Source: Roseibium sp. MMSF_3412
Lineage (GTDB): Bacteria > Pseudomonadota > Alphaproteobacteria > Rhizobiales > Stappiaceae
Reading direction: 5' to 3'
Length of the DNA stretch: 64,000 nucleotides
Assembly (NCBI RefSeq): GCF_030733265.1
Contig: NZ_JASHJI010000003.1
Coordinates: forward strand, 1 to 64,000
In this document: one piece after another, positions 55,594 to 64,000 of the stretch
How positions within the stretch are numbered: position 1 is the stretch's first letter
Layout of the letters: each line of letters starts with the position of its first letter
The notes under the pieces: model-generated
Seen by the model: the letters and a program-made list of their open reading frames with translations, nothing else
The model's database searches: none
Told to the model about the DNA's origin: nothing
Position numbers and translations under genes: made by a program

Positions 55594-56226
55594 ATGTTCA
55601 GGAGAATGATCGGTGCCGCACTTGTGGCGGTCGTCCTGGGTGGACCGGCTCACGCCCTCACCATAGGTTACACGGAAGGGTCGCGAGACCTTGTCGATGG
55701 CACACAAAAACTGGGAGATGCGTCTTCCAGCTCTTTGGGAACCAGTCTTGGCGTATTGGGTTTCGGCGCTTCGGATTACAGGCAGATTGATCTTCACGGA
55801 CGGATTGTAGGCGCCACCGATTTCTTTTCCTTCAGTGCCACGTCGAACTTTATTGTCGAATTCATCTTTGGGCCGATTTCCGTCAAGAACGGCACCAAGA
55901 CGGTTGATGGCGGTTTCGTTCAGGAAGGCAAAACCGGGAACAAGTCTGAATTCGTGCTGGATCTGATGAACGGGTCCGACAGCAAAGTGTTTCAGACCAA
56001 TATTCTGTCTGAAGCGGACAATATGGGCACGTCGCTGATCTTCAAGGCGATGGCCGGAACACCCTATACGTTCTCCGTTCAAAATGGGCCGGGCAACAAC
56101 CCGAGCGGCGCTGCCACCTACGACATCCGGTTGACCGCCGTGCCGATACCGGCAGCCCTTCCACTGCTCGCCGGCGGGCTTGGACTTCTTGGTTTTGTCG
56201 GCTGGCGCAGAAAGCGGTCCGCGTAA
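55594..56226 (+). CDS. VPLPA/PEP-CTERM sorting domain-containing secreted protein
   Basis: 210 residues. A signal peptide (to about AHA, residue 21) and a beta-rich middle with aromatic and glycine-rich segments (FFSFSATSNFIVEFIFG) precede the C-terminal signal VPIPAALPLLAGGLGLLGFVGWRRKR: motif, hydrophobic helix and basic tail for exosortase processing. The tail differs from the protein at 39498 (VPIPA, not VPLPA). A sigma-54-like promoter lies 119 bp upstream, and AAAGGA precedes the ATG. No further domain is recognised. A terminator follows. Confidence 0.88.
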   Translation: MFRRMIGAALVAVVLGGPAHALTIGYTEGSRDLVDGTQKLGDASSSSLGTSLGVLGFGASDYRQIDLHGRIVGATDFFSFSATSNFIVEFIFGPISVKNGTKTVDGGFVQEGKTGNKSEFVLDLMNGSDSKVFQTNILSEADNMGTSLIFKAMAGTPYTFSVQNGPGNNPSGAATYDIRLTAVPIPAALPLLAGGLGLLGFVGWRRKRSA

Positions 56227-56250
56227 GGTTGTTCGAAAACGACATCGTTC

Positions 56251-56276
56251 AAGGCGGTCCTTCGGGGCCGCCTTTT
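56251..56276 (+). terminator. Rho-independent terminator with UUCG tetraloop
   Basis: AAGGCGGTCC / GGGCCGCCTT, a 10-bp stem with one wobble, closed by a TTCG loop (56261-56264) and followed by TT. It ends the VPLPA-CTERM gene transcript. Confidence 0.85.
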
Positions 56277-56601
56277 CCGGCTGCCCGGTTGGTCTTCCCG
56301 CTACTATTCAATTTGAAGGCAGCCATAAACTGACCTCCGGCAGCGGGTTATGGCCCGTCGTTGTGATTGTATTGTCCGGGCATACCACCGGGTTTGTTAT
56401 TCCCGCATACCTCAGCGGAACAAGTCACACGAAACCTTTTTTTAAAGCTTGTCATGTAGAAAATAAACTTGATTGAACACGGAAGAACTGCTGCCTCAGC
56501 GTGCATCAAAATGGCACCTGTAAGTGAAACGTCAACGGGTCCCTTGGCCGGGTTCGCCTGTTAGTTCAACAGATCTACACAATACTGCAACAACCGCATT
56601 C
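56277..56601. other. Non-coding stretch upstream of the PP-loop gene
   Basis: About 325 bases. The only open frame in it is a GTG-initiated in-frame extension of the PP-loop gene (from 56524), which has no ribosome-binding site. AT-rich patches near 56430-56480 could hold its promoter. No RNA or repeat recognised. Confidence 0.3.
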
Positions 56602-57807
56602 ATGACGATCATACTCAAAAATTTTCGGCTTCAGGAAGCAAGCGAGAACGTCGAGGTTTCATGCGAAATCGTATCTGACGACTTTCCCTCAAAGCTCAGT
56701 TTCTTCGTTCCCCGCGAGCACGCCGGTGCAATCGACATTGACGAGCCCAACTGGGCGCCGATGTCTCTCTACTGGCAGGCAATGATGATGGGGCAGGATC
56801 TGGTCGTGGAGGCCGACCTGTCCCCGGTGCTGCTCTACAGGATGCGCGGCGACCTGATGGCACTGATGCGCAATTACGAGCCGCTTCTGAAACCGATCAG
56901 GATCGAAGCCGGGTTCTCCACGCCAGCGCTGCCGGCCACGGACCGGGATGTAATGACCGGTTTTTCAGGCGGCGTGGACAGTTTTGCTACGTTCCTGCTT
57001 TACACGGACAGCAATGTTCCTCCCAGCCTGCGGCTGACCGCACTTGCTGTTTTTCAGGTCGGTGCATTGGGACCGACCGGCGAAAGCAAGATGCTCTTGC
57101 CACCCGCCGTAGAGCACGCCCGCAAACACGCTGACAGAAATGGGCTGCGCCTCTATTCGCTTTGGGCAAACATGGATGAAGTCTATGAACCGGCCAAAGC
57201 TTTCGGACCTATTGATTTTCGCAGAACGGTCGGTCTGCGAAACGCGGCGGCAGCGCTGCTGTTGCAAAATGGCGTGAGAACTTATCTGCCGTCGGGATCT
57301 GTTGGCTACGACGGAGCGACCTATGGGCCCTACTCCTGCACGGAAAACCTGGACCCCGCGCTTCAGCCGTTGCTCGCGACTGAAAAGCTCGGTGTGCATG
57401 CCGCAGGCGCGGGTCTTACCCGGACGCAGAAACAAACGCTTCTTCTGGACGATCCCCAGGCCCAAATGTCTCTGAACGTGTGTTTGAAAGGGGTCGCGGG
57501 GCAGAAGAGTTCCTCAAGCAAGTTGAACTGTTCGACGTGTTGGAAATGCATCCAGACGCTTCTGGTTCTTGAAACGCACGACCGGCTGGATGCCTTTCGC
57601 GAAGTGTTCGATGTCGATCTCTATTTGCGGGAACGGCGGCGTCTCTTGTCGCTGTTGGTCGATTTTGCACACACCGAGGCCCACTTGGGGATGATGAAAC
57701 AACTCGACGGAATGCGCGAAGCAGGTTTCGACGTACCCCAACCGCGCGGTCGTCTGCACAAGAACATTCGGAACGCTGCGCGGCGTATGATCAAACCAGA
57801 ACGGTGA
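56602..57807 (+). CDS. PP-loop (ATP pyrophosphatase / QueC-like) protein of unknown function
   Basis: 401 residues from ATG 56602; no good ribosome-binding site, and GTG 56524 would add 26 residues. After an N-terminal domain of about 115 residues, MTGFSGGVDSFATFLLY (SGGVDS at 122-127) is the PP-loop that binds ATP in adenylating enzymes. The C-terminal NCSTCWKCIQTLL (cysteines at about 310, 313, 316) resembles the zinc site of 7-cyano-7-deazaguanine synthase. It is about 170 residues longer than QueC, and no queuosine genes are near. The substrate is unknown. QueC-like proteins occur in some defence systems, but no partner genes are seen here. Confidence 0.75.
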   Translation: MTIILKNFRLQEASENVEVSCEIVSDDFPSKLSFFVPREHAGAIDIDEPNWAPMSLYWQAMMMGQDLVVEADLSPVLLYRMRGDLMALMRNYEPLLKPIRIEAGFSTPALPATDRDVMTGFSGGVDSFATFLLYTDSNVPPSLRLTALAVFQVGALGPTGESKMLLPPAVEHARKHADRNGLRLYSLWANMDEVYEPAKAFGPIDFRRTVGLRNAAAALLLQNGVRTYLPSGSVGYDGATYGPYSCTENLDPALQPLLATEKLGVHAAGAGLTRTQKQTLLLDDPQAQMSLNVCLKGVAGQKSSSSKLNCSTCWKCIQTLLVLETHDRLDAFREVFDVDLYLRERRRLLSLLVDFAHTEAHLGMMKQLDGMREAGFDVPQPRGRLHKNIRNAARRMIKPER

Positions 57808-57936
57808 CCGGCCGCCGGGATGTGACCTGATCGATGCCAGGCATGGACCGGCTTTTTCAGATGCGCGGCAATCAGGTGCGTCCGATTGAATTCTTCCGCG
57901 AGGAAGCTGTCAGACAGCCGGATCAATGTCTGAGAG

Positions 57937-58012
57937 TGGTGCCGCTGATAGGACTCGAACCTACGACCCCATCATTACGAATGACGTGCTCTACCAACTG
58001 AGCTACAGCGGC
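57937..58012 (-). tRNA. tRNA-Thr (anticodon CGT)
   Basis: On the minus strand a full cloverleaf: acceptor GCCGCTG/CAGCGGC, D-arm GCTC...GAGC, anticodon stem CGTCA/TGATG with loop TTCGTAA (anticodon CGT, reading ACG) and T-arm with GTTCGAGTC. The 3' CCA is encoded (57937-57939). It lies between the PP-loop gene and hemY. Confidence 0.95.
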
Positions 58013-58195
58013 GTTTTCCCCGGTAACGCGAAGGCGCGCGTGGTGCGCGCGGACCCGATCAGGATCGGGTGCGCCGCTAATTACCGGAGCTTGCGGTCAG
58101 ATGCAAGAGGCATCTGGCAGGTTCCTGGCGGGACACCCGATATTGTTTTCAAAGGCTGCCGTTCGCGCGCCTTGAACGGTGCGGCCGGCCCGCCC

Positions 58196-60187
58196 TCAGT
58201 TGAAGAAACGGGGCCGGGCGTTCTTGTCGCCCGTGTCCTTGTCGTCCTCGTCCGTGCCCGGGTCGTCCGGCATGCGCTTCAGCGGGAACTGGATCGGCCC
58301 GTTTGATTCCTCGGGCTCTTCCTTTGCACCGGCTTCCGTCTTTTTTGCGTCGTCCGCTTTTGAGCTTGCCGCTTCTGCTCCTGCCTCTGCCGGGGCGTCC
58401 TTCTTGTCCGCACCCTTTTCAGCACCCTTGTCCTCGGTGTCTGCAGCTGCTTCCGCCTTCGCGGTATCGGGTGCCTCACCGGCCTTCGCGGACGGTTCAG
58501 ATTTGGCCACAGGCTCGACCGGCGTCTCAGCTTTCCCGGCATCCGCGGCTTCGGCATCGGCTTTCGGCGCAGCATCGGGCAGGTTGCTCATGGAAGGACT
58601 GTAGCGAACGTCGTCCGTTGTCCCTTCGAAGCCGTGTTTCACGGGCGCGTCTGCCGCTGCGGCAGCGGGTGCCGTCTTGGCGGCTTCAGAGGCTGCCGGC
58701 GCCGGTGCTGACGGTTCGGCGGCGGGTTCAGCCTTGAGTTCCACGGTTTTTGGTTCGTCCGCGGCAGCAGCTTCGGTGGGCGCCGCCTCCGCCGCCGTTT
58801 CCGTCGCGGCCGGTTCGACCGGGGCAGGTTCGGCGGCAGGCGCCGCGGCGGCAAGAGCAGGCGCTTCGAAGAGGCTGTCTTCGATCAGTTCACCCTCTTC
58901 CTCGATCGTGCTGCCGGGGGACGTCCACTGGAAGGCATCCAGCTTGCCGGTCACCGGGGAGACCGGTTGCCATTCCGCCGACACGATGCCGTCCGCAATC
59001 CAGGCCTTGTCCTGCGGGGCCTTGAGCGCCCGCGCGAGCCAGTCCCGCATGCGGCCCCGGTCGCCATGTTCGGCTTCCTCGACTTCGGCCATCAGCAGGA
59101 AGGCCGCCCGCGTCGGCTCGGACTGCAGCAGCTTTTTCAACTGCGCGCGCGCCTCCTCGAATTCCCGCGCCTCTATGGCTGCCCTTGCAATCGCCAGTGC
59201 GCCTTCCGGGGTGTTGGTGCGCTGCGCCGAAAGGGACTTCACCCGCTTCAGCCTGTCGACGGCCGAATCGCCGGTGCGCACATGCGCGTAGGTTTCCGCA
59301 AGCTCCGGATGGGGCGACAGGCGCCAGGTCGCTTCCAGCACCTTCGCCGCCTTGCGGATATCCCCCCGGCGCGTCGCGAGACGCGAGGTCAGAACGGCGG
59401 CGGGCACGAGATCAAGCGCAAGTCCATGGGCTTCCTTCGCCAGCGAGAATGCGCGCTCCGGTTCGCCACCCTCCAGTTTCTGTGCCAGTGCTGTCAGGAT
59501 CACGGCACGCTGACGGCGATAGGACTTCTTGTCGACAAGCTTGGCGGCATAATTGCTTTCCAGCGTCTTGAGCGCTTCGTCCCAGTGATGGGAAACAGCC
59601 TGGTAGCCGAGAACGGCTTTACCGGCCCACTCCAGGCCCGGCGATGTCCGGGCTGCTTCTTCCGCGTAGTGGCGGGCGGCAATCGGCTCTCCCTGGCGTT
59701 CCGCCTCGACGAAAAGACCGTGGAGCCCGAGTGCCTTGGTTTCCGGTTCGTCCAGCATCGCCTCGAAACGCTGGCGTGCCTCCTCGTCCTTGCCGGCAAG
59801 CTGTGCGGTCTGGGCTAGCAGAAGCTTGGCGGCAGGCTCCTCGGGCAACAGCTTGTCCGCATCCAGTCCGTAGCGCCTTGCCAGTTTTGCGTTGCCGGTG
59901 CCGAGCGCGATCAGACCGTGGGACAGCGCCGTATAGCCCTTGTCCTTGCGGCGGCGGCGAAAGAACCTGCCGGCGATCTGCGGCGATTGAAGGATCGTGC
60001 GGATCACCCAGACGACGAGCAGGAAAGCAACGAGCGCGGCGCCGGCAACAAGCGCGACCACGACTGGCGGCTGTTCCCAGACATATCCGTTCCAGCTGAT
60101 GGAAATGGTTCCCGGCACGTCCGCCAGCCAGGCGAAACCGGCAGCAAGGCCAAACAGCAGGAGGAAGAACAAAAAGACGCGGATCAT
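58196..60187 (-). CDS. hemY: HemY domain/tetratricopeptide membrane protein with a long disordered tail
   Basis: 663 residues. Two N-terminal transmembrane helices (about 3-24 and 41-63), then the HemY-N domain (SPQIAGRFFRRRRKDKGYTALSHGLIALGTGN) and TPR-like helices to about residue 420. The last about 230 residues are low complexity (A, E, P, K, D), so likely disordered; Escherichia coli HemY is only about 398 residues. The role is unsettled; it lies in haem operons but is not protoporphyrinogen oxidase. ATG 60187 has GGGAGCG 6 bases before it and is preferred to TTG 60202. It follows the mitofilin gene by 78 bp. Confidence 0.88.
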   Translation of the reverse strand: MIRVFLFFLLLFGLAAGFAWLADVPGTISISWNGYVWEQPPVVVALVAGAALVAFLLVVWVIRTILQSPQIAGRFFRRRRKDKGYTALSHGLIALGTGNAKLARRYGLDADKLLPEEPAAKLLLAQTAQLAGKDEEARQRFEAMLDEPETKALGLHGLFVEAERQGEPIAARHYAEEAARTSPGLEWAGKAVLGYQAVSHHWDEALKTLESNYAAKLVDKKSYRRQRAVILTALAQKLEGGEPERAFSLAKEAHGLALDLVPAAVLTSRLATRRGDIRKAAKVLEATWRLSPHPELAETYAHVRTGDSAVDRLKRVKSLSAQRTNTPEGALAIARAAIEAREFEEARAQLKKLLQSEPTRAAFLLMAEVEEAEHGDRGRMRDWLARALKAPQDKAWIADGIVSAEWQPVSPVTGKLDAFQWTSPGSTIEEEGELIEDSLFEAPALAAAAPAAEPAPVEPAATETAAEAAPTEAAAADEPKTVELKAEPAAEPSAPAPAASEAAKTAPAAAAADAPVKHGFEGTTDDVRYSPSMSNLPDAAPKADAEAADAGKAETPVEPVAKSEPSAKAGEAPDTAKAEAAADTEDKGAEKGADKKDAPAEAGAEAASSKADDAKKTEAGAKEEPEESNGPIQFPLKRMPDDPGTDEDDKDTGDKNARPRFFN

Positions 60188-60265
60188 ATAGCTCGCTCCC
60201 AAGCGTCGCCGGGCGAATCCGGCTCAAAACAACAACTGCGCGGACGGCCGACCAGCGGTCACCGC

Positions 60266-62242
60266 TTAACTGTCCTTCGCAGCAAGCGCATTGAGCACTT
60301 CCTGTGAAGCCTTTTCCGTCAGCCCGTCCACCTGGACACGGGCCTCGGCACGGGCGACCCATTCGCTTCCGGCAGCCTTTGCGGCTTCGGGAAGGTCCTG
60401 ATACGCGGCAATCGCCCCTGAAAGGTTCCCATTGGAAACAGCATTTTCCATCCGCCGCAAGGCCGCCTCCGGTCCCGTGCCGTCCGCATCGCCCGGGCCG
60501 CGCACGGCGACGATGGACCTTGCACTCGCCAGCAGGCTGTCGAGAACGTCGTCCGAGTGATCCGGTTCCGAGAAGGTCTGGTAGATGCTCCGGGCCACCG
60601 GCGGAAACTGGGCAATCAGCACGGACACCGGCTCAACACCGGTTTTGGCATGCGACTCAAGCGCCTTGACGTCAATATCGGCCGGCAGCCCTGCCTTCAC
60701 CGCTGCGAGTTCGGTTTCATAGGGGCGGCCCGAGTCGACCGCCGACTTCAGCGCCGAGACCGACAGGGCCCGGGCGGCAACTTCACGTGCGGTCGCATCG
60801 CCCATGGTGCCTTCGACCTGCTGCAGTCTCTTTGACAGGGAATCCAGCTCAGCCCGGATGGATTCAAGCGCGGCCGTGTTGGCTGCGCCGACCGAACTGA
60901 TATCGGATGACAGGCTGGACAGCGTCTCGGTCGCGCGCGCCTGGCTGTCGGCGAGTGTCTTCAGCGAAACGTCCGATGTCGAGACGGCCGTCTGCGCTGC
61001 TTTTGCCGTGGCTTCCGCGTTCTGGAGACGGTTCTCGACATCCGCAAATTGCGTTTTCAGACCGCCAAGCTCTGTTTCGAGCCCGGAAACCGAACCCGTC
61101 AGCGCGCCTGTTTCGCTTGTTGACGCCGCCGCTTCGGTCTCAAGTTTGGAAAGGCGGTCTTCGAGCGGGCTCAGATCGACCGCGGCCTGCTGCCCAGTCG
61201 CACCTTCGAGCGCGTCCAGCCGGCTTTCCAGCGGTTTCAGATCAACCGGCATGCTTCCCGACGCTGCGCTTCCGGTCGACGCAACCTCGCTGCGCAGGTT
61301 TTCAAAATCCTGTTTCAGCGCGTCGATTGCCGGGGTCACATCCGAAGAGGCGGCAGACGCAGCGCTTTCCAAAGAGCTTTCCAGCGACGACACCTTTGTC
61401 TCTAGCGCGGCAAGCGCCTGTCCCGCTGACTGGTCCGTCGCGCTTGCACTGAGATCGCCGAGTTTCTGCTCAAGTTCCGCGATCTTTTGTTCTGCAGCAG
61501 AAAGCGCACTGGAGACTTGCTGGTCCTGTTCCGGCGTCAGCTTCAGGATGCCTGCCTGGTGAAGACCGAAGCCACCGCCGAGCACAATGATGCCGCCGAT
61601 CACGGCCGCGATCAACACGCCAAAGGCACCGACGCCGCCCTGCTCCTCAGCCGCTGGCGGAGCCGAAAAGGACGATCCCGATGATTTTTGAGAAGACGGA
61701 GATGTTGATGACGTTGCCGGCGCGCTCTTGCCCGAACCGGAAGCCGAGGCGGACGACGACGAAGCTGCCCCTGATTTCGGAGCGCCTGATGCGCCCGCAG
61801 ATGTCCTGGCCGCCCCGGATTGCGCGGATGCGCCCGCTCCGGGCGCCTTGGAAGCAGTCGTGGATCTCGCCGATGCGGCCGTGCTCGCTGCACCTTTGCC
61901 GCCGGTTGACGGCGTTGCGCTCGCAGCACCGGGTTTCGCAGCTGCGGCGCGCTGGCTGTCCTGCCGGGTGTCGGCAGGTTTTTTATCGGCAGAGGCCGTG
62001 CTGCCGGTCTTGGGAATGCCGGAAGACGGCGAAGAAGACGGTGTTGAAGATGGAGAGCTCGTCCCCGCGCTTCCGGGTTTTTCGTCCACTTTTTCAGCCT
62101 TGAGATCGATCGTCACCGGCCGCTTGGCACCGGCACCCGAAGCTGTCGACGGCTTGTCAGCGCTGCCAGGCTTGCCGGCTGAATCGGAACCGCTTCCGCC
62201 TGATGAGGATGCACCGCCAGAAGATTTATTGTCCGTCGCCAT
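60266..62242 (-). CDS. Mitofilin-like protein (alphaproteobacterial Mic60)
   Basis: 658 residues. The N-terminal about 200 residues are rich in S, A, G and P and probably disordered; a transmembrane helix (GVLIAAVIGGIIVLGGGF, about 208-226) follows. Coiled coil spans about 230-480 (LSAAEQKIAELEQKLGDL, SRLDALEG, SKLETEAAAS), then a C-terminal mitofilin-like domain (FPPVARSIYQTFSEPDHSDDVLDSLLASA...). Published work relates such alphaproteobacterial proteins in haem operons to Mic60, which shapes mitochondrial cristae and, in purple bacteria, intracytoplasmic membranes. The order hemC-hemD-mitofilin-hemY here is that standard arrangement. Confidence 0.9.
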   Translation of the reverse strand: MATDNKSSGGASSSGGSGSDSAGKPGSADKPSTASGAGAKRPVTIDLKAEKVDEKPGSAGTSSPSSTPSSSPSSGIPKTGSTASADKKPADTRQDSQRAAAAKPGAASATPSTGGKGAASTAASARSTTASKAPGAGASAQSGAARTSAGASGAPKSGAASSSSASASGSGKSAPATSSTSPSSQKSSGSSFSAPPAAEEQGGVGAFGVLIAAVIGGIIVLGGGFGLHQAGILKLTPEQDQQVSSALSAAEQKIAELEQKLGDLSASATDQSAGQALAALETKVSSLESSLESAASAASSDVTPAIDALKQDFENLRSEVASTGSAASGSMPVDLKPLESRLDALEGATGQQAAVDLSPLEDRLSKLETEAAASTSETGALTGSVSGLETELGGLKTQFADVENRLQNAEATAKAAQTAVSTSDVSLKTLADSQARATETLSSLSSDISSVGAANTAALESIRAELDSLSKRLQQVEGTMGDATAREVAARALSVSALKSAVDSGRPYETELAAVKAGLPADIDVKALESHAKTGVEPVSVLIAQFPPVARSIYQTFSEPDHSDDVLDSLLASARSIVAVRGPGDADGTGPEAALRRMENAVSNGNLSGAIAAYQDLPEAAKAAGSEWVARAEARVQVDGLTEKASQEVLNALAAKDS

Positions 62243-62352
62243 CCGCTCTCCTCCTGAACCTAACGGTCACACTATACACACCTGATGACGAAGCGGTAGC
62301 GCCTCGCCAAAGACTTTTGCGCGCTGCAAAACAACGACTCCACCGGATCTGG

Positions 62353-63069
62353 TTAACAAGCGCCTAAGACCAGTTCCATTAATGCCTTTTCACTCGGTGC
62401 GTCAGCCGCTTCAACGCTCATATACCCAGATAAGGGTTCTGCCGCCTGTTGCGAGATCGCATAGACACAAAGCCTTGAAAAAATGGGGTCGGAACAACCG
62501 GATCTGAGCAGTTGCAGCAAAGTCTCGGCCGTTCTGCGGGAGTAAACCAGAATTCCGTCGTAGCCGCCTTCGCATACCGTTTTCCGGACATCACCGGCAA
62601 GCGCTGCCACAGCCTCCATCCGGTAGACCACCACGGTTTCGCACTTGATGCCGCGCTCATCCAGCAACGCCTCGAAATCCGCGCTCCGGTCCCTTGCGGC
62701 CGGATAGAGAACCTTGCCGCCCTCAACCACATGACGATTGGCGGCAACGAGCCTGGCAAGCGCAGCGGCATCGCCATTTGCCGATGACACCGACTTGAAC
62801 CCGGCCTGACGACAGGCTGCAGCCGTCCGATCGCCAACGGTAAAGACCGGAAGTTCGAACAACTGATCCGGTTGCCGGTGCCCTGCAAGAGCCTCCAGCG
62901 CCCTGCCGCTGGTAAAGACAAGCGCGGAAACGGCCTCGAGATCAAGTTGCGCCGGAGCCTCGGCCCGGAACTCCAGCAGAGGCGCCTCGTCGGCAATGTG
63001 ACCGGCAGCCCGGATCTGGTCGGCTGTTCGTCTGCACTCGGGTTGCGGCCGTGTCACCAGAAAGCGCAT
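62353..63069 (-). CDS. hemD: Uroporphyrinogen-III synthase
   Basis: 238 residues. It is poorly conserved, as HemD always is, but MRFLVTRPQPECRRTADQIRAAGH at the start, SALVFTSGRALEAL near residue 50 and YDGILVYSRRTAETLL near 175 are family patterns. It closes the linear tetrapyrrole with ring D inversion. It starts 4 bp after the hemC stop, and the mitofilin gene follows 110 bp on. ATG 63069 is used; the frame is open upstream within hemC in another register. Confidence 0.9.
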   Translation of the reverse strand: MRFLVTRPQPECRRTADQIRAAGHIADEAPLLEFRAEAPAQLDLEAVSALVFTSGRALEALAGHRQPDQLFELPVFTVGDRTAAACRQAGFKSVSSANGDAAALARLVAANRHVVEGGKVLYPAARDRSADFEALLDERGIKCETVVVYRMEAVAALAGDVRKTVCEGGYDGILVYSRRTAETLLQLLRSGCSDPIFSRLCVYAISQQAAEPLSGYMSVEAADAPSEKALMELVLGAC

Positions 63070-63073
63070 CGGG

Positions 63074-64000
63074 TCAGTGACCGGTGAGAAAGCCGGGGCC
63101 CATGCGGTCCTTGAGGGCTTCTGCGACCGAAACGCCAATGGAGACCGCTTTTTCCACCGGTCCATTGGCCTCTGCTTCGTGACATGCGCTGCCATCCGGT
63201 TTGAGAACAATGCCCTTGAAATGGAGATCCCCGTTCGAAATCGTCGCAAGACCACCGATCGGTGTCCGGCACGAGCCGTCAAGAACACCGAGAAAAGCGC
63301 GCTCGGCATCGAGGCGGATCTGCGTTTCCGGATCGTGAATGGGAGTCAGTCTTTCAAGTGTCGCCGCGTCGTCTTCCCGGCTCTCGATGCAGATTGCGCC
63401 CTGCCCGACGGCGGGCAGAAATTCGTCCGTTGCGAGCATGCTGGTAATTTCGGCTTCCAGCCCCAGCCGTTTCAGACCGGCCGCCGCCAAAAGCGTTGCA
63501 TCGACCGCGCCATCAGCCAGTTTCTTCAGACGGGTCTGCAGATTGCCGCGATACATCACCACGTCGATATCCGGCCTGAGCCGCTTGATCATGGCCTGGC
63601 GGCGCAGTGAGCTGGACCCGACCACTGCACCGTGCGGCAGCTCCTGCAGCGACTTTGCCTTGGGAGACAGAAAGGCGTCCCTGACATCCTCGCGCGGGAG
63701 GAATGCTGTCAGGGCAAGGCCGTCCGGCAGAACCGTCGGCATGTCCTTGGAGGAATGCACGGCGATATCGATGCGTTCATCAAGCAGCGCTTCCTCGATC
63801 TCCTTTGTGAACAGCCCCTTTCCACCGACCTCGGACAGTGGCCTGTCCTGAATGCGGTCACCGGACGTCTTGATCACAACGATCTCGAAAGCGTCGTCGC
63901 TTAGGCCGTGCGCGGCCTTGAGCCGGTCTCTGGTTTCGTGGGCCTGTGCCAGCGCAAGCGCACTGCCCCGGGTTCCGATTCGCAAAGGATTTGATTGCAA
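63074..64000 (-). CDS. hemC: Hydroxymethylbilane synthase (5' end at the window edge)
   Basis: 308 residues visible. Start: [15 protein letters not shown], the family N-terminus. Also seen are [30 protein letters not shown] and the dipyrromethane cofactor cysteine in [11 protein letters not shown] (about 243). It joins four porphobilinogens to hydroxymethylbilane. The codon at 63998-64000 is TTG. This may be the start, but an ATG just outside the window is equally possible, so the true N-terminus is open. It leads the operon hemC-hemD-mitofilin-hemY. Confidence 0.95.
   Translation of the reverse strand: MQSNPLRIGTRGSALALAQAHETRDRLKAAHGLSDDAFEIVVIKTSGDRIQDRPLSEVGGKGLFTKEIEEALLDERIDIAVHSSKDMPTVLPDGLALTAFLPREDVRDAFLSPKAKSLQELPHGAVVGSSSLRRQAMIKRLRPDIDVVMYRGNLQTRLKKLADGAVDATLLAAAGLKRLGLEAEITSMLATDEFLPAVGQGAICIESREDDAATLERLTPIHDPETQIRLDAERAFLGVLDGSCRTPIGGLATISNGDLHFKGIVLKPDGSACHEAEANGPVEKAVSIGVSVAEALKDRMGPGFLTGH

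Noticed and set aside
56602..57807. Calling the PP-loop protein QueC or part of a complete defence system
   Set aside because: Length and N-terminus differ from QueC, and none of the partner genes known from such systems are adjacent.
1..64000. CRISPR arrays, prophage or plasmid genes, complete insertion sequences
   Set aside because: No regularly spaced direct repeats, integrases, transposases, replication initiators or phage structural genes were seen.

Overview
The window reads as chromosome of a GC-rich alphaproteobacterium of the Hyphomicrobiales (Rhizobiales) type. A marine Stappiaceae-like organism (Roseibium/Labrenzia/Stappia) is my best guess from gene content, not a database result. 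Supporting signs are the runs comF-grxC-nitrilase-DUF1178, lysC-ptsP-prfA-prmC-DUF4167-clpB, secA opposite PPIase-argJ-mutT, and hemC-hemD-mitofilin-hemY. Further signs are (2S)-methylsuccinyl-CoA dehydrogenase, a phasin, and two VPLPA-CTERM type proteins.

Layout. 1-260 holds the promoter and leader of an rRNA operon that runs leftwards out of the window. 758-22000 is mostly core metabolism and translation: an M23 peptidase, clpB, DUF4167, prmC, prfA, ptsP, lysC, ubiG, a hydrolase, a phasin, DUF1178, a Nit2-like amidase, glutaredoxin, comF, an NDUFAF5-like methyltransferase, a lone Flp pilin, mutT, argJ and a secreted PPIase. secA follows. 25291-30201 is an envelope-modification set (B12-radical SAM protein, GT2, GtrA, GT39). 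30261-38549 is mixed: adenylate cyclase, hydrolase, ferredoxin reductase-like flavoprotein, DMT exporter, YihY, mcd and small membrane proteins. infC (38849) appears to use an ATT start. After a VPLPA-CTERM protein, a Gfo/Idh/MocA oxidoreductase and ppk2, a TetR-controlled leucine/isovalerate operon spans 42458-50661. It carries an unexpected macrodomain gene and a dispersed repeat.

51774-57807 is the most accessory-looking stretch. It has a LysR regulator divergent from a four-gene oxidative set (class II aldolase, histidine-box membrane oxygenase/desaturase, Rieske ferredoxin, 4-OT-like tautomerase). Next come a second VPLPA-CTERM protein with a sigma-54-like promoter and a stand-alone PP-loop protein. 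tRNA-Thr(CGT) and the haem operon hemC-hemD-Mic60-hemY close the window.

Two copies of a short element with terminal inverted repeats (5505-5769 and 14408-14585) are the clearest unexplained DNA-level structure. The strongest candidates for something undescribed are the aldolase/oxygenase/Rieske/tautomerase set, the macrodomain inside the leucine operon, and the lone PP-loop protein.
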